Shown here piece by piece: positions 14,742 to 21,167 of a stretch of DNA of 21,167 bases. Location of the stretch: NCBI GenBank assembly GCA_041399085.1, contig JAWKTM010000098.1:1-21167 (forward strand), given 5' to 3'. A program made the position numbers and the translations under genes. The first letter of the stretch is position 1. Each line of letters starts with the position of its first letter. Below the pieces are notes generated by a model. The model was not told where the DNA came from, did not search any database, and worked only from the letters and a program-made list of their open reading frames with translations. Source of the stretch: JAWKTM01 sp041399085. Lineage in GTDB: Bacteria; Planctomycetota; Planctomycetia; Pirellulales; Pirellulaceae.

Positions 14742-15263
14742 TCATTCGACAATCTGCTCGACCATTCGCTCGTCGAAGATCTCGAAGCCGGCTCGCAGGT
14801 AATTGTTCAAGGCGGCCGGATGATCTAGGTCGCATGTGTGCAGCCAGACGCGATCTGGAGTTGTGGTCCACGCTTGATTAACGGTCCATTCCAAGAACGC
14901 TTTGCCCAAGCCGCGACCGATGAACGCGGGGAATAGCCCGAAGTAGGCGAGTTCGACTTCGTTCGGTTGACGACGGTCCAGTTCCGCGAAACCCGCCGGC
15001 TCTTCGTCGACGTGCAGCACATGAACCTCGACGAGCGGATCGGCCAGAATCGCCGCCAGTTCGTGCTCGACCATGCGGTTGCGATCGCCCCAGTTCCAGT
15101 CGCCGCCGACCGAGTTGTACAGCCAGCGGTATCGCGCGACTTCCAGCGGGTGCCAATTCTCGACGCGAAATCCAGCCGAACGCGCATCAGCCGGCGGGGA
15201 CGAATCGGTTTGGCGGGGCGCACGCATCTCCAGATACGTCGTCTTCGTCAGAACCGTTTTCAT
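14742..15263 (-). CDS. GNAT-family N-acetyltransferase
   Basis: Transfers an acetyl group from acetyl-CoA to an unknown amine substrate. The 173-residue product has the GNAT core: a strand ELAYFGLFP followed by the acetyl-CoA-binding IGRGLGKAFLEW (the R/Q-x-x-G-x-G/A pattern), and the later HPAALNNYLRAGFEIFDERM motif. The N-terminal ~25 residues (RAPRQTDSSPPADARS) look unstructured. It starts 10 nt after the stop of the zinc-ribbon membrane protein gene on the same strand, so the two are probably cotranscribed. Substrate cannot be inferred. Confidence 0.88.
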   Translation of the reverse strand: MKTVLTKTTYLEMRAPRQTDSSPPADARSAGFRVENWHPLEVARYRWLYNSVGGDWNWGDRNRMVEHELAAILADPLVEVHVLHVDEEPAGFAELDRRQPNEVELAYFGLFPAFIGRGLGKAFLEWTVNQAWTTTPDRVWLHTCDLDHPAALNNYLRAGFEIFDERMVEQIVE

Positions 15264-15272
15264 GGGCCGCGT

Positions 15273-16895
15273 CTATTCCGAGGGCAGCTTGACGGGCATG
15301 CCGATGATGCCGACCAACTCGGCTTCGCCCTCGTAGCTGGCCAAGTTCGCCGTGGGTTCGGAAACCAGCGACCCGATGATCAGCAACCGGTCGCCTTCGC
15401 CGAACGCATCCGCCGGATCGTTAGCCGTCACGAAGTCGAGCGTCGCGCCGTTCGCTTCGATCTGGACTTCATGCCACACGCCCGTCTGTCGAATCGACTT
15501 CACATCGCCCACGATGGCCACGCCGTCGTTGTCTCGCTGGCCAGGAGTCAGCCAGATTCGCGAAACAGCTCGCACCAGCGCCATTTTTTTCGAGTCCTGG
15601 GCCAGTCCGTTCAACCGCCGCATCATTGCGTCGACGCGTTTGGGCGTTTCGGGATCTTGCGGATCGACGAACACGGTCGATTGACCAAGTTGGGCCAGCG
15701 AGCGATAGAAACGCAGTCCCAAATCTCGTTGCTTGCCCTTGTCGTCGCCGGTGAACTCGTCCCAAGCGTCGCTGGCTTTGTTCACTTCGACCAGGGCCGT
15801 TGCCAGTTGCTGAGCGGAGATGGGCGCCGCGCCGCGAACGCCGACCAGTTGCGAGTCGGCTGATGTTGCCGTCGCGGCGTCTTCGCCCGGTTCCGCGGCG
15901 GGTGTTTCCGCGGGCGTTTCCGTCGTCGAAGTATCGTTGCCGGCGGCTGGTGAGTTGTTCGAAGAAGCCGGCGGTTCGGCAACCGCGAGCGGATCGGCTA
16001 AGGGATCGGCCAGCGGGTCGGCCAATGGATCAGCGGTGGCGTCGTTTGTCGTCGGTTCTTCCAGCGTGGCCAAGTTGGGCGAGAGACCCGGATCGGGAAC
16101 TTCCAATTCGGGGTTCGGTGTTTCGACGGTCGGATTCAAGCCACCCGCGAATGGATCGACCGAAGCCATCTCGCCGCCCGGCGGGCCGAACGGAGGCAAG
16201 CTGTCGAGCTGTTCGCCGCCGTTCGCCGAATTGCCATTTGCCCCGTTGCCGCTGGGTGCGGTTCCGCCCGTGCCGAACACCCCGCCGGTTCCAGCGCCGG
16301 CGTTCCCGGCGACGATCGGGCCGTTGCCATTTGCGGTGGATGCCCCAGTTCCGTGGAACTGAGAGGGCACGAGGAACGATGCGTAGGCGGCGACTTTCGG
16401 CCCCAGGGCGAAAGGATCCTTTCCTAAACCCCACCACATGATCAAAATCGCCAATACGATCCCCACGATTCCGCCGCCGGCGATCTTGACGACTTCAACG
16501 ATTGGGTTCTTGCCCTTTTTCTTCGGCCGTGGCGAAGCCTTGAATGCCGGGGAGGCTGGCGAAGCGGCCGTCGACTCGCCACCGAAGCTGAACGAATCGT
16601 CCGCCACGACGGGTTCTTCCAGCACAGCCACGGCGGCTTCCGAATCGCCGCCCGCCGATCCGATCATCGCGCCGCCGAACAAGTGGTCTTGATACGACGG
16701 CTCCAGCATGTCGTCGGCCAGCGCGTCGGCTTCCTCCGGCTGCTCGATGATTTCCAGCGGTTTGGGCAAACCGCCCAGCAGCTTGGCCAGCTCGAACGTC
16801 TCGTCGCAATACTGGCAACGCACGATCGCGCGAGCGTCCACGCCATCGGGGACCAAGACGTGTTCGTTACATTCGGGGCATGAGGCAATGATCAT
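15273..16895 (-). CDS. Zinc-ribbon, single-TM protein with low-complexity linker, function unknown
   Basis: 540 residues. An N-terminal zinc ribbon has two pairs of cysteines (CPEC at 6-9, CQYC at 27-30). An acidic/alanine-rich stretch follows, then a basic patch (SPRPKKKGKN, 121-130) and one hydrophobic segment at about 132-157, consistent with an N-in membrane anchor. Beyond it lies a long glycine/asparagine/proline-rich linker with four perfect DPLA repeats (289-304). The last ~180 residues look folded, ending in a beta-rich segment (GDRLLIIGSLVSEPT, AELVGIIGMPVKLP) that may be OB-like. GGAG lies 6 nt before the ATG. Proteins with an N-terminal zinc ribbon and one TM segment are common in planctomycetes (general knowledge), but I assign no function. 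Confidence 0.85.
   Translation of the reverse strand: MIIASCPECNEHVLVPDGVDARAIVRCQYCDETFELAKLLGGLPKPLEIIEQPEEADALADDMLEPSYQDHLFGGAMIGSAGGDSEAAVAVLEEPVVADDSFSFGGESTAASPASPAFKASPRPKKKGKNPIVEVVKIAGGGIVGIVLAILIMWWGLGKDPFALGPKVAAYASFLVPSQFHGTGASTANGNGPIVAGNAGAGTGGVFGTGGTAPSGNGANGNSANGGEQLDSLPPFGPPGGEMASVDPFAGGLNPTVETPNPELEVPDPGLSPNLATLEEPTTNDATADPLADPLADPLADPLAVAEPPASSNNSPAAGNDTSTTETPAETPAAEPGEDAATATSADSQLVGVRGAAPISAQQLATALVEVNKASDAWDEFTGDDKGKQRDLGLRFYRSLAQLGQSTVFVDPQDPETPKRVDAMMRRLNGLAQDSKKMALVRAVSRIWLTPGQRDNDGVAIVGDVKSIRQTGVWHEVQIEANGATLDFVTANDPADAFGEGDRLLIIGSLVSEPTANLASYEGEAELVGIIGMPVKLPSE
15984..16031 (-). repeat. Four tandem 12-bp units encoding DPLA repeats
   Basis: Four consecutive 12-bp units, diverged at third codon positions, encode DPLADPLADPLADPLA inside the linker of the zinc-ribbon membrane protein. 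The silent divergence between units indicates the peptide repeat is maintained rather than newly slipped. Confidence 0.85.
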
Positions 16896-17132
16896 GGAAG
16901 TCTCCGGAACCGACGACGAGAATTTCGTTCTAGCATAATAACCAACCGGTCGGCGTGCCTAGTAATTTCGCTGGCTGCGGGCCGATGAATCACCGCGATG
17001 GAACGAGTTGGGGTTGAGCGAATGCTGCGTTCGCGTATCTGGGGGTGTGACCGGCTCAGCGGCGGGATGTCGCATATTGCGGCCGCCCGCTATTCTGGGA
17101 TTTTGGGGCGCTTGAATCCGAGGAGCCGTATC

Positions 17133-17733
17133 GTGCAATTCCTGTTCAAGCGAGTCGGCCGAGAGATTCGGGACGCGATGTTGCTGTGTGGCGTGGGACC
17201 GAAGTTACAGGCCGATGATCGCGATGTGTTAGAGCTGGAAATCTTTCCCGCGTTGGAAGCCGAAACGCAATGGAAGCGTGCTGTTCGTGGGCTGTCATTG
17301 GTACACGTGGCACTATCCGAAGCTGTTACCTTCCAAAGAGTTCGTGACGATCGAAATCAATCCGGCGCGACGCCGCTATGGCGCTTCGCGACACGTGATC
17401 GACTCGGTCGAGCATCTGCATCGCCATTTCGAGAAAGACAGCTTCGAGATTGTGATCATGACCGGCGTGATCGGCTGGGGGCTGGACGAGCCGGATGCCG
17501 CGAACCGGACGTTGCTAGAGATTCACGATGTGCTGCAACCTGGCGGCCTCATGTTGCTGGGTTGCGATTCAGCGCCAGAGCACGCTCCCTTCGACGTTTG
17601 CGATTTGCCGGCGATGGAGCAATTTCAGCCGTGGACGTTTCCCGCTTGGGGCAGTCATCGCAAGGATTGCGACGGCGATTTGGGTCACTACTTTCTGTTC
17701 TATGAATCTCGGAAACTCAGACCGCACGCGTGA
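17133..17733 (+). pseudogene. Class I SAM-dependent methyltransferase, one-base frameshift (probably sequence error)
   Basis: Predicted to transfer a methyl group from S-adenosylmethionine; substrate unknown. From the GTG at 17133 (GAGGAG 7 nt upstream) the first frame reads QFLFKRVGREIRDAMLLCG and on to EIFPALEAETQWK. The second frame carries the SAM-binding region VLFVGCHWYTWHY, the acidic strand TIEINP, FEIVIMTGVIGWGLD and LEIHDVLQPGGLMLLG, the usual methyltransferase order, and ends at 17733. Dropping one C at 17277 joins them as TQWKVLFVGC, giving 199 residues. The first frame otherwise runs on to 17705 with unrelated, arginine-rich sequence. A start at the GTG at 17278 would lack the N-terminal helices and is less likely. 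Confidence 0.75.
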
Positions 17734-17785
17734 CTCGTTCCCTGTAGGCCGGACACGCGAATCGCCGAGCATTCAAGTGGGCGGC

Positions 17786-17813
17786 TTTGTGCTGGGGCGT
17801 TCTCGTCTAGAAT
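17786..17813 (+). promoter_or_regulatory. Possible promoter upstream of tyrA
   Basis: TAGAAT (17808-17813) is a good -10 match, with a weak -35 candidate TTTGTG (17786-17791) at 16 nt. It lies in the 105-nt gap before the tyrA ATG. The -35 box is poor, so this is tentative. Confidence 0.3.
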
Positions 17814-17838
17814 CGGGCCTTTCCGCGAGCGGGCCTGA

Positions 17839-18696
17839 ATGATGACGTGGGACACGGTAGCAATTGTCGGAGTCGGACTGATCGGTGGCTCGATCGGTCG
17901 AGCGCTCCTCGAGCGCCGTTTGGCTCGACGCGTGATTGGCATCGGGCGACGCGAATCGACGCTGGCGGTCGCTCGCGAAGTGGGCGCGGTTTCCGAGACC
18001 ACCACGGATTTAGCCGCCGGCGTGGCCGAAGCGCGGTTGATCGTTATCGGCACACCCGTCGAACTGGTCGCGGGACACGCCTGCGAAGCCGCTCGGCATG
18101 CTCCGGATGACGCTCTGATTACCGACGTCGGCAGCACGAAACAGGCAATTGTTGAAGGCGTCGCCCGGCTCGTCGAACAAGGGCATTTCGCTGGCGCCCG
18201 CTTCGTCGGCAGCCATCCGTTGGCTGGCAGTGAGAAGGCTGGGGCGGCGTTTTCTCAATCGGACTTGTTCGAGGATCGCACCGTGGCGGTCACTCCTGCG
18301 GGCTTCAATGCGGATGAAGAGATCGACGCCATCGAACGGTTTTGGCGGTCGCTCGGAGCGAACGTGCTGCGCATGACGGCGGCCGAGCACGACGAGGCCG
18401 TGGCGGCTTCCAGTCATCTGCCGCACCTCGCCGCTTCGGCCGTGGCCGCCGCGACTCCGGCCGAATGTTTGCCGCTGGCCGCTTCGGGATGGGCCGGAAC
18501 AACCCGCGTCGCGGCGGGCGATCCCGAGCTGTGGCGTCAAATCCTTTCGGAAAATCGGCGGCATGTGCTAAACGCTCTCGCGCGGCTACAACAGGAGCTA
18601 GCCGCCTATCAGCGAGCGCTCGAATCCAACGATCAAACGACGCTTCTTCAACTCTTGGAAGCAGGAAAGCAACGACGTGACTCTGTGGGAAGTTGA
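17839..18696 (+). CDS. tyrA: Prephenate dehydrogenase family protein (TyrA)
   Basis: Oxidative decarboxylation of prephenate (or the arogenate equivalent) in tyrosine biosynthesis, cytosolic. The 285-residue product has an N-terminal Rossmann motif GVGLIGGSIG (11-20), the family signature GSHPLAGSEKAG (124-135) and the C-terminal all-helical domain with H184 and SHLPH (192-196). No chorismate mutase or ACT domain is seen, so it is the single-domain form. Sequence alone does not separate prephenate from arogenate use. Its last 20 nt overlap the start of purL in another frame. Confidence 0.92.
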   Translation: MMTWDTVAIVGVGLIGGSIGRALLERRLARRVIGIGRRESTLAVAREVGAVSETTTDLAAGVAEARLIVIGTPVELVAGHACEAARHAPDDALITDVGSTKQAIVEGVARLVEQGHFAGARFVGSHPLAGSEKAGAAFSQSDLFEDRTVAVTPAGFNADEEIDAIERFWRSLGANVLRMTAAEHDEAVAASSHLPHLAASAVAAATPAECLPLAASGWAGTTRVAAGDPELWRQILSENRRHVLNALARLQQELAAYQRALESNDQTTLLQLLEAGKQRRDSVGS

Positions 18697-21167
18697 CATC
18701 TATCCGCGAGCCGGTCAGCCCGATTTGGCCGGCCGCCGCATCGCCGCCGAAGCCGCCGATCTGGGTCTGTCCCGCGATTTGGCCGTTCAAGCCGCTCATG
18801 GTTACTTGGTGCAAGGCGATCTGTCGCGCGAGCAAATCGAGCAGCTTGCCCGCGAGCTGTTGGCGGACGACGTGGTCGAGCGAACGGTGGTCGCGCCGGC
18901 GGGCGACGCGTCGCTTTGCGAATCGCCAAACGGCGAATCGCGTCTGATCCACGTGATGCTGAAGCCGGGCGTGATGGATCCGGTGGCTCAAAGCGCCCAA
19001 CGCGCGATCGCGGACTTCGGCGTCGAAGCGCAAGCCGTGCGGACGTTGCGAAAGTATTGGGTGTCGAACTTGCCCGAAGCTCAGGTGCCGCTGCTTTGCT
19101 CGAAGGTTCTGGCGAACGACGCCATCGAGCAAGCGGTCGTTGGGCCGCTGGCGATCGAGCGGCTTGAGTTGGGGTCGGCTTACAGCTTCGAGCTGATTCG
19201 CGTGCCGATCCGCGGACTGTCGGACGACGAGCTGCTGCGGCTCAGTCGCGAGGGCCAGCTTTATCTGACGTTGGTCGAGATGCAAACGATTCAGCGGCAC
19301 TTTCGCGAATTGGACCGCGACCCGACGGACGCCGAGCTGGAGTCGATCGCCCAGACTTGGAGCGAACACTGCAGCCATAAGACACTGGCTGGCCGGATCG
19401 CCTATCGCGATGAACGCGGCGAGCGGCGTTTCGAAAACATGTTGAAGGAAACGATTTTCGCCGCCACCCAACGGATTCGCCGCGATTTAGGCGACGCCGA
19501 TTGGTGCGTCAGCGTTTTCAAGGACAACGCCGGCATCGTGCGATTTGATGAGCAGAACAACGTGGTCTTCAAAGTCGAGACGCACAATCATCCGTCGGCG
19601 CTGGAGCCTTACGGCGGCGCGAACACCGGCATCGGCGGCGTGATTCGCGATCCGCTGGGAACGGGGCTGGGCGCCAAGCCGGTCTGCAACACGGACGTCT
19701 TCTGCTTCGCTCCGCCCGATATGTCGGCCGATTCGCTGCCGCCGGGCGTGCTGCATCCGCGCCGAGTGATGCGGGGCGTTGTATCCGGCGTGCGCGACTA
19801 CGGCAATCGGATGGGGATCCCGACGGTCAACGGTGCTCTGTACTTCGACGAACGGTATCTTGGCAATCCCCTGGTGTACTGCGGCAACGTCGGGTTGATC
19901 CCGCGCGACAAGTCTGAAAAGAAGGTGCAAGTCGGCGATTGGATCGTCGCGATCGGCGGACGGACGGGACGCGATGGCATCCACGGCGCGACGTTCAGCT
20001 CGGCGGAACTGACCAGCGAAAGCGAGTCGGTTTCGGGCGGAGCGGTACAGATTGGCAACGCCATCACCGAAAAGATGTTGATGGACGTGCTGCTGGAAGC
20101 CCGTGATCGGGGCTTGTATTCGGCCGTCACGGATTGCGGCGCCGGCGGATTTTCGAGCGCCGTGGGTGAAATGGGCGAAGAGATCGGCGCGGAAGTCTGG
20201 CTGGATAAAGCGCCGCTGAAATACGACGGCCTCTCGTATACCGAGATTTGGATTTCGGAGGCGCAAGAGCGGATGGTGCTGTCAGTGCCCGATGAACACT
20301 GGCCAGAGTTCGAACAGCTTTGCCGAAGCGAAGGCGTCGAGGCCACGATCATCGGCCGCTTCGAGCCGACCGGCCGACTGCAATTGAAGTATCACGATCA
20401 GATTGTGGCGGATCTGAGCATGCAATTCTTGCACGATGGGCGACCGCCGGTCGTGCGCGAAGCGTTCTACGAGCCGCGACCGGAGACTCCGTTGAGCTGC
20501 CCGTCGACGAATGCTCCCGGCGGCGAAGTTGCCAGCGACCACGCCGCGACGTTGCATCGCATTCTCAGTTCGTTGAATGTGGCCAGCAAGGAATGGGTCA
20601 TCCGCCAATACGATCACGAAGTGCAGGGCGGCAGCGTCGTCAAGCCGCTGGTTGGCGTAGCGAACGACGGCCCGAGCGACGCGGCGGTCGTGCGACCGGT
20701 GCTGAATTCGCGACAAGGATTGGTCGTCTCTTGCGGAATGAATCCACGTTTTGGCGATTTCGATACGTATCACATGGCGGCCATAGCGATCGACGAAGCG
20801 GTACGAAACTGCGTGGCGGTCGGCGCCGATCCGACTCGCATCGCGATCCTCGACAACTTCTGCTGGGGATATACCGATCGCCCGGAAACGCTCGGCTCGT
20901 TAGTGCGAGCGGCCTTGGCTTGTCACGATTTGGCGGTCGAACTGGGAACTCCGTTCATCAGCGGCAAAGACAGCTTGAACAACGAGTTCAGCTACTTCGA
21001 CGCCAATGGCGACAAGCAAACGATCTCGATCCCGCCGTCGCTGCTCATCAGCGCCTTGGGCCAGATCGATGACGTGGGCCGCTGCGTGACGATGGATTTG
21101 AAGTCGCCGGGGAACATGCTGTATCAAGTCGGCGCGACGAAGCCCGAGTTGGGCGGTTCGCATTATG
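18677..21167 (+). CDS. purL: Phosphoribosylformylglycinamidine synthase PurL with PurS-like N-terminus (cut by window edge)
   Basis: Converts FGAR to FGAM with ATP and glutamine-derived ammonia in purine synthesis. The frame is open from the GTG at 18677 (AGGAAAG 7 nt upstream) to the window end, giving 830 residues. Residues ~2-75 and ~88-160 each resemble a PurS module (WEVDIYPRAGQPD; LIHVMLKPGVMDP). The synthetase follows: ELESIAQTWSEHCSHK (220-235), VETHNHPSALEPYGGANTGI, TDCGAGGFSSAVGEMGEE, then a second half with LDNFCWG and ISGKDSLNN. No glutaminase domain is present in the visible part, so a separate PurQ is expected. I read the whole frame and found no break. Confidence 0.95.
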   Translation, partial: MTLWEVDIYPRAGQPDLAGRRIAAEAADLGLSRDLAVQAAHGYLVQGDLSREQIEQLARELLADDVVERTVVAPAGDASLCESPNGESRLIHVMLKPGVMDPVAQSAQRAIADFGVEAQAVRTLRKYWVSNLPEAQVPLLCSKVLANDAIEQAVVGPLAIERLELGSAYSFELIRVPIRGLSDDELLRLSREGQLYLTLVEMQTIQRHFRELDRDPTDAELESIAQTWSEHCSHKTLAGRIAYRDERGERRFENMLKETIFAATQRIRRDLGDADWCVSVFKDNAGIVRFDEQNNVVFKVETHNHPSALEPYGGANTGIGGVIRDPLGTGLGAKPVCNTDVFCFAPPDMSADSLPPGVLHPRRVMRGVVSGVRDYGNRMGIPTVNGALYFDERYLGNPLVYCGNVGLIPRDKSEKKVQVGDWIVAIGGRTGRDGIHGATFSSAELTSESESVSGGAVQIGNAITEKMLMDVLLEARDRGLYSAVTDCGAGGFSSAVGEMGEEIGAEVWLDKAPLKYDGLSYTEIWISEAQERMVLSVPDEHWPEFEQLCRSEGVEATIIGRFEPTGRLQLKYHDQIVADLSMQFLHDGRPPVVREAFYEPRPETPLSCPSTNAPGGEVASDHAATLHRILSSLNVASKEWVIRQYDHEVQGGSVVKPLVGVANDGPSDAAVVRPVLNSRQGLVVSCGMNPRFGDFDTYHMAAIAIDEAVRNCVAVGADPTRIAILDNFCWGYTDRPETLGSLVRAALACHDLAVELGTPFISGKDSLNNEFSYFDANGDKQTISIPPSLLISALGQIDDVGRCVTMDLKSPGNMLYQVGATKPELGGSHY

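Noticed and set aside
18305..19471. Long minus-strand open frame (388 codons) opposite tyrA and purL
   Set aside because: It is the antisense shadow of two well-supported genes; the arginine/histidine/glutamine-rich product shows no domain.
19487..20266. Minus-strand open frame (259 codons) opposite purL
   Set aside because: Antisense shadow of the purL core, where the plus-strand frame carries conserved synthetase motifs.
20320..21072. Plus-strand open frame (250 codons) within purL
   Set aside because: It overlaps the intact purL frame and gives an arginine-rich low-complexity product.

Overview
The window is a bacterial chromosome segment. The protein sequences (S3, L3 and SecY style, PurL with PurS-like N-terminal modules, a zinc-ribbon/one-TM protein) suggest a planctomycete, probably of the Pirellulales. 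That assignment is by eye, not by database search. Coding density is high and no tRNA, rRNA, CRISPR array, insertion sequence or prophage is visible.

Layout. Positions 1-12218, minus strand: an uninterrupted S10-spc ribosomal protein cluster, in transcription order rpsJ, rplC, rplD, rplW, rplB, rpsS, rplV, rpsC, rplP, rpmC, rpsQ, rplN, rplX, rplE, rpsZ, rpsH, rplF, rplR, rpsE, rplO, secY, adk, map (cut by the window edge). There is no rpmD (L30) between rpsE and rplO. A good sigma70-type promoter lies about 100 nt upstream of rpsJ, with an 11-bp inverted repeat just upstream of its -35 box and a GC hairpin in the leader. Positions 12219-12687: divergent intergenic region. Positions 12688-14659, plus strand: a small two-TM protein and a DEAD-box RNA helicase. 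Positions 14742-16895, minus strand: a zinc-ribbon, single-TM, low-complexity protein followed by a GNAT acetyltransferase. Positions 17133-21167, plus strand: a class I SAM methyltransferase, tyrA (prephenate dehydrogenase) and purL (cut by the window edge).

Function. The cluster supplies about 20 ribosomal proteins plus the translocon core (SecY), adenylate kinase and methionine aminopeptidase. The right-hand part is ordinary chromosomal metabolism and RNA handling.

Most notable: four genes (rplE, the two-TM protein gene, the helicase gene, the methyltransferase gene) are each broken by a single-base frameshift that one base restores cleanly. Two look like extra bases and two like missing bases. 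Because rplE is normally essential and single-copy, sequencing or assembly error is the likeliest explanation. I saw no convincing undescribed system. The items most worth a second look are the rpsC/rplP 62-nt overlap, the S10 promoter/leader architecture, the PurS-PurS-PurL fusion and the zinc-ribbon membrane protein.
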